From positions 85,928,198-85,992,197 of the forward strand of contig OV277859.1 in the NCBI GenBank assembly GCA_922989275.2: a stretch of DNA of 64,000 bases, read 5' to 3'. Under the pieces are notes generated by a model. The model was not told the DNA's origin and made no database searches. It saw only the letters and a program-made list of their open reading frames with translations. The first letter of the stretch is position 1. Every line of letters begins with the position of its first letter. This DNA comes from Gari tellinella. Taxonomy: Eukaryota > Mollusca > Bivalvia > Cardiida > Psammobiidae. A program made the position numbers and the translations under genes. This document shows, piece after piece, positions 9,467-21,500 of the stretch.

Positions 9467-10483
9467 ACCGTGTAGAAGCGTTCCCTTGGTTGTGCGGTGC
9501 ACAACGCTGTTGTGTGGTGCAGACAACGCCGAATTGCGGTATTTCTTGTTTACATTTGACATAGTACACACAGGTGAGTAAACAAACCGATTTGTTTCAA
9601 AGGATATGAAGAACCATTCTGCAAAAGACCTGGTCGATACGAGGCACAAATGGTTCCGGTTTCCAGTCGTAGTACGTTTATATGCCTATATTTTGTAGAT
9701 TTGTCAAACATTAATGAAAACCAACCCGCGAAGTGAGCTCAGGGTATATTCGGGTTGTTCAAAAGCCAATTTAGGGCATAAAACACTCCTTCAGATTGAC
9801 TTTTAATATTTAATTTGGACCATTTAGCTATATTAAAGCATTTAGTATGTTGATTTTGAGAGAAAAATGTACATTGAAAGGTTTCAAGCAAAAAATATGA
9901 TTGGAACGTAGGTGCCGGCGGTGCTTTAGAAAAAACACGTTGGTGAATGCGGAGTAAACAGGGTATTCTTATTCAATGTATGTAAGGCTATAACTAATAT
10001 AGTCGTGCATGTAGTCGGATTCTCTTGCTAACGTATTTAAATATGTCAAGATTACCACTACTGAGAGTTAAAGCGTTACAGTTAGAGCGTTGGCAAGAAG
10101 ATAACCCTTATTCGTCTGATGCCAGCTGTCTTCTAATTAGGCGTCTTTGTACATGTGTTTTCTTTAGAAACAAATATAAAAATAAATTATTTCACAGATA
10201 TATAAAGACCAACATTTAACATTTATACTCCTTTGTAGAAAGAAGACGTTCGAGAAAAAACGCAAAGGCTTTCAACAATACGTTTCAGAGATCAATGTTA
10301 GGTGTGAAAGATTACCAGAATACTGAATCAGATGCTCTGATTACCACTAAGATACAAAACATAGTAGAGGAAAGTGATGCTGATAAAACTATTTAATATC
10401 TCTCAGTCGTGACTAGAGCAATGGCTCCACTGCTGTCACACAAACAACAGTGTCAACATCTATGTTCTTCTTATTCATATTTA

Positions 10484-10514
10484 TTATTATTATTTTTCTT
10501 CTTCTTCTTCTTGG
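10484..10514. repeat. (TTA)n/(TTC)n microsatellite
   Basis: TTATTATTATTATT followed by CTTCTTCTTCTTCTTC inside the 3-kb element. Confidence 0.8.
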
Positions 10515-10689
10515 AAACGAGTTTGAACCATTATAAACGTATTTAGCTCAGTGAAGGTTATATCGTACACCATGGCGGTCATTTTTTTCTATAAGCATTT
10601 CCCGGGGGAATTTGTTATTTATAGTTCAAATTGCAATGTTTACGGGTAACAACGATAAAACAACATCGTTAAGGGTTAATCGTTAATCG

Positions 10690-11622
10690 TTAATGTCATT
10701 AATTTAAGAAATTTTCAAAGTATATGAAAACACTTTATGGTGGTTTTGTATTGAAGAGCTATTTAAGATAAATGAAAAAATAGAAAAAGTGTACATTTTG
10801 GTGACCAACAGTAGGCTCCATGGCCATGTAAAATTTACCCCACCCACTTTCTCTTATTTTGTCCTTTTCAAACAGCCCGCTTCAATAAAATCCATTTTAA
10901 ATGAAAACAAATATGATAATTTGGTTTTGTGTTATTTATTTTCTATCTGTGGTAGTATTTCTTCATACAAAAACTAATTTAAGAGAAAACAGGTACCAAA
11001 TGTGAAATTTATAAAGCTCTAAATATCATCGATATGGTACTCTTTGTAAATTTTGTAAGGGGAGATAACTCTGTTTACTTTAATAACTCAAAATTTTCAA
11101 CACTGACCTTTCAATTTCTTTTCATATTTTAAACTGCCTTAGCAGTGGCTTTCATTTGGTAGAATATAAGAAAAAGTTTAATACTAGAACTATTCCATTT
11201 TCAAACTTTTTTACTTTTTTTAATAAAATAAAAAATCTAATAAAACCATGCACTATAAAAAGCATATTTTTGATATTTAAGGATCCATATTGTTCAAACC
11301 TGGTGCCTGCTTTGTCTAAATTTGGTTTCTATATATGAAATAACCACCATGGACATGAAATAAATAATGAAACCCCAAATTAGCATGTTTGTTTTGTTTT
11401 GAAATAGATTTTACTGAAGCTTGTACTCTGAATGGGTAAAATTTGAAAAAAGTCCTAATTTGACATACCTTTTTCAAATCGCTGTAGCTAAAAAAAAAGG
11501 ACACCACCATATATATTTCTTTTCATTTTTTCATTCATCATAAACAGCTCTTCCAAAAAAACAATGATAGAAAAAAAGTTTGATACTTTGACAAATTCGC
11601 TTATGGGTTGGATACACCCTTA
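10690..11622. mobile_element. longer relative of the 8.6-kb foldback, nested
   Basis: The left arm (10690-10985) is nearly identical to 8645-8950, including CAGCCCGCTTCAATAAAATC. The right arm (about 11330-11622) is an older, diverged inverted copy (AATAGATTTTACTGAAGC, GGTTGGATACACCCTTAAAT). The spacer 10990-11330 resembles the short spacer of 8628-9293 only at its edge. It lies inside the long-TIR element at 9467-12456. Confidence 0.65.
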
Positions 11623-12539
11623 AATTGATGTTTTAAACTGGTATCACTTTCCTCCAATATGCTGTGTATCTTAGTGTGTTAATTAGAGTATCTGATTCAG
11701 TATTCTGGTAATCTTTCACACCTAACATTAATCTCTGAAACGTATTGTTGAAAGCCTTTGCGTTTTTTCTCGAACGCCTTCTTTCTACAAAGGAGTATAA
11801 ATGTTAAATGTTGGTCTTTATATATCTGTGAAATAATTTATTTTTATATTTGTTTCTAAAGAAAACACATGTACAAAGACGCCTAATTAGAAGACAGCTG
11901 GCATCAGACGAATAAGGGTTATCTTCTTGCCAACGCTCTAACTGTAACGCTTTAACTCTCAGTAGTGGTAATCTTGACATATTTAAATACGTTAGCAAGA
12001 GAATCCGACTACATGCACGACTATATTAGTTATAGCCTTACATACATTGAATAAGAATACCCTGTTTACTCCGCATTCACCAACGTGTTTTTTCTAAAGC
12101 ACCGCCGGCACCTACGTTCCAATCATATTTTTTGCTTGAAACCTTTCAATGTACATTTTTCTCTCAAAATCAACACACTAAATGCTTTAATATAGCTAAA
12201 TGGTCCAAATTAAATATCAAAAGTCAATCTGAAGGAGTGTTTTATGCCCTATATTGGCTTTTGAACAACCCGAATATACCCTGAGCTCACTTCGCGGGTT
12301 GGTTTTCATTAATGTTTGACAAATCTACAAAATATAGGCATATAAACGTACTACGACTGGAAACCGGAACCATTTGTGCCTCGTATCAATTCGGCGTTGT
12401 CTGCACCGCACAACAGCGTTGTGCACCGCACAACCAAGTGAACGCTTATACACGGTGGGTTGGAAAAGTCAGTATGACAAGACAGATAATACCAAGTCCT
12501 AGGCCTATTGGTTTCATTGTTGTAGGCATTTAATGATTC

Positions 12540-13020
12540 TTTTCATTTCTTTTTAAAGTATGTCCAATGTCAGGATCTATGTCACAGCCTCACGGGGGCA
12601 AATATGTTGACATGGTCGGAAAGGTCTCGACATAAGGAAGGCACGTGCCAAGTATAAAAGGCCCATGTGCAACAGCGCAAGAGTTATAGCAAAGGTTAAG
12701 GTGTTTTTTATTAAAGTGTGATTTAATAAGTTCAAAGCCTATGTCACAAATGTAAAAATAAACATTGACCAGTATGGTTGGAAAAATATTAACACAAGAA
12801 AGATACATAATTTATATCAAGTATGGAAGCCCTAAGAATAATGGTTCAAATGGCATAGCATTTACAGATTTTTACAAAGGCCAATGTCATGGGCACAATG
12901 GCAACATTGTTGGCATGTTCGGAAATGTCAGGATACAAGCAAGGCACACTATGAAGCCATATGTCCAGTGGTGCAACTTTTAAGTTTTAGACAAGGTTAT
13001 GGTTTTATGACATGAACAGA
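12540..13020. repeat. degenerate ~150-bp tandem units
   Basis: Blocks such as CCAATGTCAGGATC / GGCCAATGTCATGGGC / GGCATGTTCGGAAATGTCAG recur, with AAGCCCTAAGAATAATGG-like segments. They look like old tandem copies of the repeat also seen at 9294-9466. No coding gene. Confidence 0.45.
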
Positions 13021-13732
13021 CAAATAGACAGACAGACGGAAATACAGATCAAAAACTATATATATTTAGATCTACGATTTATGACATTTGACTTTTAAAA
13101 CTCTTTAATTCACATAAAACAATGTCCGACGCGTTTCATTGTTCAGATCACCATGCGCAAATCTGCATTTAGATCATCTTTATACGCCCCTGTTTTTTCA
13201 GTGTCTTGCTGTTCTAATAAACGAAACAAACATAATGTATCCGAGTTATTTCTTTTAGACGTTAAGTGGTGTCCCGATTACCGATTATGAACGATATAGA
13301 GATATACACATAATTTCGTGGATAATCGTTAATTATCGAAATTCAATCGATCTTGATGTTGGTTTCTAAAAACAGAAAGTTGGTTCAAGAAGGATCAAAG
13401 TAAACATATAGGCCTATATAGATCAATCTACAATTAGATTAATTTTTAGTAAAGTTCATAGAATGACATGCAGAGGATGGTAGATCTAGATCCATCAGCA
13501 ACTACATTATAGATTTATATTCCATATGTGGTTCACTAAATTATGATTTAGATTCTAGCACCACGAATGAAGAACGACGTTCTTCATTCGAGATTCGTGC
13601 TAGGACTTATGTTTATTGAATTTGTGAATTATCAATTAAAAATAAAAAAAATCTGATTTAACCTATAACTCTAGTCTATCTTCACATGCAAACATTATTG
13701 TTATCTTTCAGTCTGTGAATATTTAACCCTTT
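13021..13732. other. no gene; small palindrome
   Basis: AT-rich. A short hairpin at about 13552-13608 (CTAGCACCACGAATGAAGAAC / GTTCTTCATTCGAGATTCG). A GATAGAC-type short repeat is at 13018-13036. Nothing else is recognised. Confidence 0.45.
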
Positions 13733-13976
13733 GCCTCATAGCCTGTTTCTAGTTTTGAAAACAGGTGACCACTTAAAGCAGGTTGAAAGTAAAGCAGAAT
13801 GTGCCTTAATGCACATTCTGATTTACTTTCAGCCTGCTTCAAGCTAAAATCTGCTATGCTATATAAAATATGTGTAATTTTTTGTGTGCATGAGGGTATA
13901 TAAACTGGAACTACTTTCTTCAGCGGAGGAATAAATTAAATACGCTAAAAGTCGCTTCTATGGGGGAATAGGTTAA
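13733..13976 (-). mobile_element. family C MITE
   Basis: TTAACCCTTTGCCTCATAGC at the left and CTATGGGGGAATAGGTTAA at the right. The core-II hairpin (GCAGAATGTGCCTTAATGCAC) is at about 13773-13844. Confidence 0.9.
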
Positions 13977-14241
13977 CCCTTGCGCTGATAAGACCTCTAA
14001 TTCTTATTGCAGTTACCACAGATTCTGGTGGCTTCCTATTGCTGTTGTTCTAATAACACGAAACAAACACCTTAATCCACAGGTACTTGGCGTTCCGATT
14101 ATCGTTCAATATCGAAAATCAATCGATCTTGATTTTATATCGATTCTAAAGGCAGAAAGTTGGTTAAAGAAGGAACCTAGATAGATCTAGCAGCGTACTA
14201 TGGCTCTGATCAAAGTTAACATAAAACATAAAGGCCTAGGC

Positions 14242-14724
14242 CTATATATGTTACAGTCAATCTGTGTAATCAGTCATTACGCGTAATGACTAGTCAATCT
14301 GTGAAATGACTTTCTCACATAGTCCTTTAATGTTACAATTAATGATAATTATACAATGATATTTTTTAAAAGTTTAAAGATTTCCTGCACAAAACACCAC
14401 ATTTATTTCACACCTTATTTCAGTAATTGTGTTAAATGATGTTTAAGACCTTGAGCGCTGTAAATAGGAAAGAATTTTCATGTAAAGCTACCGGCTATAG
14501 CTCTATTTTGTTTTATTTTCATTTTTAAAAATAATTTTGACAAATTGAGTGGTTTTGTAGTGAGATTGTGGTGTTTTGTGCATGAACTATTTGACCTTTG
14601 AAAAATATCATTGTTAATTATCATAAATTGTTACATTAAAGGACTAAGTGAGAACGTCATTTCACAGATTGACTAGTCATTACGCGTAACGACTGATTAC
14701 ACAGATTGACTGTAACATATATAT
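14242..14724. mobile_element. foldback element with ~150-bp arms
   Basis: TATATGTTACAGTCAATCTG at the left pairs with CAGATTGACTGTAACATATA at the right. The arms continue through CAGTCATTACGCGTAATGAC, GACTATGTGAGAA-like and CACAAAACACCAC / GTGGTGTTTTGTG. The spacer is AT-rich and non-coding. Confidence 0.85.
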
Positions 14725-15485
14725 CTAGATCTATAATCAACAATATATATTAAAGTTCACAGAACCTAGAAGTTGTAAATCTAGATCCATCAGAAACTGT
14801 CATCTGTTTTAAACAGCCCGACTCTTAATCTCTATCTAATAACTAGATCTAGATTCCATAGGCCTAATAAGGGTTCATTAAAAACATGATCATCTAGCAG
14901 AATTGGGTCTAATTCGTTTAGATTCTAGCAATTTATTTAACACTTAAATTACCCTATCCTCAATCATATACAAACATTACTGTGTTATCTCGCTGAGTAA
15001 TTCTCATAGCTGACTGTTGTTATTATGAATGAACACTATTTGAAATTGCCTGCTCGTACGACGGTGTATGGGGTGATATTCTAACGTGCTGAATATTCAT
15101 GAAGTCACGTAATCTACCAGATTATTATACCTATAACACTCTCAAATGTTTAAAAAGCTTTTCAAGAAAATGATTAGTTTAAATAAAAAATTATATTGAA
15201 TATAATTATATGTTGCTGTATTAACTTTGTTTTTTATCGTCAAATTTATAGTTTGAAATAAATTGCCGTCGGGTACAATTACTGTAACAGCCAATACACC
15301 AGCCGTCTGGATAGTTTTCAGTCACCCCATTTTATTCGCGCCTCTCAGCGATTGGCTGAATATCAACCTACAAGGCTTACTACTTGACAACTGTACAGGT
15401 CTAGCTACGGTTGTGGAAATACTTGTGTGTGAAGTCTTAGAAAGACAAGGAACGTCCAAAACTAGTTAAAACATAATTTGGAAAA
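14725..15485. promoter_or_regulatory. upstream region of the receptor gene, promoter not resolved
   Basis: This 0.76-kb stretch precedes the receptor start codon and must hold at least part of its 5' UTR and promoter. I see no convincing TATA box position or CpG island, only AT-rich sequence (15180-15215). The open frame at 15263-15469 ends before the start codon and matches no family. Confidence 0.3.
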
Positions 15486-15561
15486 ATGAAGGAATATTTA
15501 GGAATAGGATTGTTAATAGTTTTAGTTTATTCACTCGGAATAGGCATACATTCAAGCGCCG
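15486..15561 (+). CDS. VLDLR: VLDLR exon 1: signal peptide
   Basis: ATG at 15486 (GGAAAAATGA) opens [20 protein letters not shown], a hydrophobic signal sequence; cleavage is likely near HSSAG. The donor is GCCG|GTAAGAAG, leaving one base of the next codon (phase 1). The 5' UTR is presumably continuous upstream. Confidence 0.88.
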
Positions 15562-18500
15562 GTAAGAAGATTTTACCCTCGGTTCCGTGCATTCCATCTA
15601 ATCGTAATAATGCATGGTGTTGTCGCTGTTTGTCTAGATTTTGGAGGATCTGTTTTTGTTTACATCGATAGACCTATATGAATTTATGACACATTTCTTT
15701 TGTTTAATTGTTTTAGTATCATATTCAATTAGATATATTCCTAACCTCTCATTCGATAAGTATGTTACAATGAACACCGCTTCAAACACTGACTGTCGCG
15801 TGTCGTGTTTGATAGACCCTTAAAAATACATGCCACTACAGCCGCACTTGTCACCAGTTTTTGTTTTGTTTTATATATAATATATATAAACAGTCAGTAG
15901 TTTAAATAAGTCCCCTAAGCTATATGTGTAGTTATCAATTACGATGCGAGATCTTAGTTTTTCCTTGGTATTAAAACACATTTGAAATGCTCGTTCGAAT
16001 ATCTCGCTTACCGGCATAATATAGTCTGTTTCAATAAAAGCAACCTTATCTGGTTTCAGCCGAGGAGACTGAGTGTCGGGCACATCAAATACAATGTACG
16101 AAAACAGGAACATGCGTACCATTAAGTTGGAAATGTGATGATGACCAAGATTGTGGCGAAGGGGACAATAGCGACGAGGAAAACTGTCGTAAGTATTCAC
16201 TGCCAGCCTTAATTATTTAGCCGATCCACAGCATCCCAGCATCTAAATGTTTTTTGTTATTCATTGGCTTGAATTTAAAGAATTCTTGCGCTTTTTTATG
16301 TTAATTTCCCTATTCTTCAAAGAGACTTCACATTTTAAAATAAAGTCGTCCCGGTTTATTAACAATTTCGTGTTTCCTTAGTTTTCATATTCAATTCAAA
16401 TTTTATTTAAAGTCGGTTTCCTGCTTTTGTTACAAAATAATCATTGTTCCGAACAAAGATATTATATATTGTTATCCTGAAACGCTGATAACATAGGGAA
16501 TTCATAGCGTGTAGATTGACATGTGGGGGTGTGGCATTTTCAAATTGCATGGTTGTGTAGAACAGACTATAGATAACATTGTGTATTGCATTCATTTACG
16601 AAAGTCGGTTCATACGTTTCTATTGGTTGATAGAACGTGGTGCGATGTTTCGACCAATCACATTCGAGTGTTCCGATTTGACCTTCAATGAGTGTGTAAT
16701 CATACTATCGGCATTCTGTACAAAACTTAAGTGCAGACTTTCGCGTTAGACATCACTTCATTTATTCGAAATAAAGAATTTGAATTGTGAAGAAAAAAGA
16801 TTAAGAGAGCAAACAGAGTCCGGTTTTAATAAAAAAGAGAACAACAAACGTCATGAATTATCTAAATTCAAGATGTTGACAATACAGTACATTCGGAGGC
16901 CCTCGAATCGTCCCCTTTCGCAATACGTATCGAAATGGTTGCATCATCCTTGCAAGTTGCAGTTAAAAGCCGTCTATGGCATTACGACTGAAACGCTAAT
17001 TCAGTAATTGCATTGATTTTAATGACCATTTGCTTGAAAAATAAATTTAGAGATTTTAAATAAATCTATTTAGATGGGTATTTTGCAGTGACTTTAGTCT
17101 TTATGTTTGCCATAACTTATAAGTTTTCCTGACATTTTGGCCCCTGCCCATTTTGTAGTGAAGAAGCTCTCCCCCACACCCTTTTTAGAGCTTGTATAAG
17201 TTAGATTCTTTGATTTAAATAAATTCAAAATTGTGACTGCTTTTAACCCTTTACCCCATAAATATGCACTTTTAACCCCTTAATCTCTTCCTCCCCTAAT
17301 GAAAATAGTTCCAATTTATACAGTCATTAATTATTTATCATAAGAAATATGCTAGCAGATGGTAGCTTTAAGCAGGCTGAAAGTAATGCCGAATGCGCCT
17401 TAAGGCACATTCTGCTTTACTTTCAACCTGCTTTAAGTGGTCACCTATCTTCAAAACTAGAAACAGGCTATGGTGCAATGGGTTATTAACTGTAACTAAA
17501 TATTACTAATACTGTAGTGGTCATAACAGAGTTATAAAACTGGAGCTCTATATTTTAATGGTATTGAATTTAAATAAACTTTATAATATGAATTGCAAGC
17601 TATGACTTAAAATTTAACTATTGATTCTTGTACATTTAGCACCCAAAACCTGCGCTGACGGAGAACTGCGCTGCAATGATGGGAACTGTGTTTCAGAAAG
17701 ATGGATATGTGATGGTGACCCAGATTGCACAGATGGTGAAGATGAAAGAAACTGTACTCAAGGTATGAAGTTACATTCAATAAATCTTTTAACCCATTAC
17801 CCCATACATATGCCTTTGTACGCATTTAATGGATCCGTCTACTGAAGAAAATAGTTCCAATTTATACTGCCACAAATAAAAATCATAAGAAATATTTTCT
17901 ATATTCTAGCAGCACGCTGGAAGTATATGGCACATTCTGCTTTACTTTCAACCTGCTGTAAGTTGTCACCAGTCTTCAAAACTAGAAACAGGCCATGGGG
18001 CTACATAAATGGAAGTAAAGAATTCCATAGTTTTCAAATTTTTTGTTTTCAACAAAACCTATCGGGCCAGAGTTACGGATAAAGAGCAAGTAAACTGAAT
18101 GTTTAAACATTTTTTGTCATTACATGATTTTCACATACCCTTTAATGTGACTACCCATTAATGATTCAGTTTTAACTCTTTGCATGATTGGTATTTTTTT
18201 CGTCTCCAAAGTTTGCAACTATTCTTAAAATACTTTTCTTAGTATAAAATAGTTAGATACACCATAAGGCGCATTATAAAGGCATGGGTTCACACCAACA
18301 ATGCATGTTCATACTAGTGACTTTATCAAGATATTCCAGTATTCCTTCATGTGCAATGTTGTAGGAAAAATAAATGTAACTGTTTTGAATTAAAATATCT
18401 CTTAATTTGTTTTTCAGATAAATGTACTGCTGAATTGCACTTTACCTGTGTAGCAAGTGGAAAATGCATCCCCAAAACCTGGGTATGTGATACTAACCCT

Positions 18501-21500
18501 GACTGTGACGATGAATCGGATGAGTCGAAGTGTGAACCAGGTAAGTTATTTCTCACTTTAATTCACGCGAGTCACCAGGTTTGAGCTCATCAGGGCAAAA
18601 TGCTGCTAAAGGCAACCTATTGTGATAACGGCCTGTCAATGATTATTTGTCCATTGGATGGTATCTGCATATCTCTTCAAATTTCATTCTAATAATATTA
18701 GTAATATGTCTGCTTTTAACATTCGATCTAAAGCAAGTGATACCAAGGTGAAAGCTTGTGATTCATGATTTTTTCGCCTATCGAATACAATGGAGGGGGA
18801 GTCCCTCAATGGAATGAGGAAAAGTCTTTAAGCGAGATCGACTTATCGAAATTCCAGTTATGAAATACTGTAGTTTGTAGTATCGAGTTTCAACTGTATG
18901 TAGCTTACTGCTCTTGAAGAGTATACATGTGTGTTTTCTAGGAGGAAAGGGTAAAATCAGCCACTGTTACTTTTGTTTTCAGAAGGGTGTGATGTTGACC
19001 AGTTCAAGTGCATTTCAAATGGCATGTGTATTTCCCATATCTGGGTCTGTGATGGTGACAATGACTGCGCTGATGGGTCTGATGAAGGAAATGCAAAATT
19101 TACTTGTAGTAAGTTAATTTGGTCTCTTTTAGTTTTACCATAAAAAGACAAAAGTACTTTTTAGAGTTTGTTTTGGTTACAAATTATGGTATTTAACCCT
19201 TTACGCCAAGCCTTATTTTAGTTTTGAAGACAGGTGACCACTTAAAGCAGGTGGAAAGTAAAGCAGAATGTGCCTTAGGGCACATTCTGCTTTACTTTCA
19301 GCCTGCTTTAAGCTACCGTATGTTACTAAGGATATAGAAAATGGATCGGAACTATTTTCTTCAATGGAGAAAAGGGCATATTTATGGGGTACTGGGTTAA
19401 ATGAGTTGAACATACAAACTCTTTCATATTGTTAACTTTGACAATCCAGGTCGGTTATATCGCTGGAAAATGCAATTGATCAGCTTAGTTTCAAACAATT
19501 TTAATAAAATCATTTTTTGAAAGATATCTTAACATGTTTTAAGCAGTTACTCTTTAAAAATGCATTGGACTCGTCAAAGAGAGGTGACAACTTAATTCAG
19601 TAGACTGTACAAAAGTAAAGCAGAAATATTTCATAGGAATTTCCAGAATTACCTTCGTCCTGCATTAGACTGCTACCTTTATTAATGAAACTACGAAGTA
19701 GATGTTATATGAAATGACTGGTTTATTTTCAGATAAAACATGTAAAGATGATGAAGTGCGTTGTGGTGATCATACACAATGTATTCACCGTAGTTGGAAA
19801 TGTGACGGGGACTTTGATTGCTCAGACCACAGTGACGAACTTCAGTGTCCGAAAACCAACACAACCTGTAACCCGAAAACTGAATTCACCTGTGGTGCAA
19901 ATGAAGATTGTATACACATATCGTGGGAGTGTGATGGCAACGCAGATTGTGAGGATGGGTCCGACGAACACGCAAATTGTGAGTTGTTGTAAACATTTAT
20001 TGAATTAAGGCTTGCACACTTGGTGAATTTCCAATCAGCTTAAAGAAAATAAATTGTTTTCAACCTAGTCCCGCATATAGGCGTCTTTTCAAACAGTGTA
20101 CATGTGAATAGTACACTTGTCCTGTGAAAACAGTGATGGCCCAGATCAGAGGGTTCCGAAAGGAGCTCTCTGATCAGGGTCTTCACTGTTTGTCAGTAAT
20201 GCCAAAATTGACAAAAACAACTCTTAAAAGTCAGAAATGGACTAGACAAAAATCAAAACTGGAATTGTCCATTTAAAGTTTTAGGGAGGAAATAGTTAAG
20301 CTGTCAACTGTCTTTTATAAAATCAAATAGAGCCTTTGTTTTAGTGGTTAGAGAGTTTTTACTGTATCTCCTTAATCCAAAGATTGGACTTGAGCATATA
20401 AATTAGATAAAAATGCTGCTAATTGAATTATTTCCAGTGCTTAAGTATTGAATTATGTCTTTCAATACGTTTTAGGTGACTACAAATGTGACGAGGGCCA
20501 GTTTAAATGCAACAACAACGTCTGCATATCTAACAAGCTTGTCTGTGACCATAGTGAAGACTGTATGGACGGCTCAGATGAATGGAACTGCAGTAAGTGC
20601 TCAGTATTTGGCTGTCTAACTGACTATTCTATGATGTTATTTATTATAATTATAAGATAATATTATTGAACTTTAGGTTGTAATTTTTATAGTAAATTGA
20701 GGGGATCGTGATTGTAGTAGTTTTTGCATAATAAGAGTATGCAATCACATCCGTTTCCTGTATCAGGACCCCTCTCTCTGGGGTGTCCAATAAGCCCATA
20801 GATGGCAGAAAGGGATGTTAATGAACAAAAAAATTGCAAAAAAGAATTGCTTGAAAATGAAATGTAATTTTTATGAGAATAATAGTTTACGTTAAGCTAG
20901 ATATATATGCATGTCACGGTGTGCATTTGTTTAAAACAGTTGTGTATTGTTTCTACAGCAAGGAAAAGTTGCCAGGATTTTGGATTATTTGACTGTTACG
21001 GTGATGGGTCACAGTGCATTCCACAGACCCAAGTTTGTGATGGTCGAAACGATTGCCAACATCGAGAAGATGAGGACCCAAAGTTGTGTCCAGGTAAGTT
21101 GTTCACATTTCTTGTATTGTTGAGTTGTTGAACAAAGCTACTTTTTATTAAATCTCATTCTAACTTAACACTACACATCAGCACATCTCATGTCATAGTT
21201 TTTGATACATGTAACGATCAAGGTTGTATTTAAGTAACCATTCATTGAGGAAGTTTGGAGGTCTCTGTAGAACAATTACAGCTTAACTCATTACCCTATA
21301 GTCTGTTTCTAGTGTTGAAGACAGCTGACCACTTGAAGAAAGTTGAAAGTAAAGCAGAATGCGCCTTAAGGCGCATTCTGCTTTACTTTCACTTTTCAGC
21401 CTGCTTTAAGCTACCATCTGCTAGAATAACAGAAAGCATTTCTTATTATGCATATTTATGATTGTATGAAGGGGAACTATTTTCGTTAGTGGAGAAATAA

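Larger units (their letters stand above)
9467..12456. mobile_element. 3-kb element with ~800-bp terminal inverted repeats
   Basis: The left arm (9467-10353) and right arm (11665-12456) are near-identical reverse complements, from the outer ACCGTGTA[G/T]AAGCGTT through GGTTGTGCGGTGCACAACGC to the inner GATTACCAGAATACTGAATC. The left arm carries an extra ~100 bp (about 9534-9635) absent on the right. Each arm holds an identical 64-codon frame, 10025-10219 (+) and 11804-11998 (-), containing MSRLPLLRVKALQLERWQED, which I do not recognise. The interior (10354-11664) has no transposase and contains a foldback repeat at 10690-11622, so the element is non-autonomous or has been eroded by insertion. 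The superfamily cannot be assigned, because no clear target duplication is seen. Confidence 0.8.

Noticed and set aside
10025..11998. Possible gene encoding MSRLPLLRVKALQLERWQED
   Set aside because: Lies identically in both inverted-repeat arms of a mobile element; no domain recognised. Described under the element only.
15263..15469. Upstream 68-codon frame as an alternative receptor start
   Set aside because: It stops before 15486 and has no signal peptide or homology; the ATG at 15486 gives a proper signal sequence.
17607..17825. Minus-strand frame over exon 3 (and similar minus frames over exons 4, 5 and 13)
   Set aside because: Shadows of the cysteine-rich plus-strand exons.
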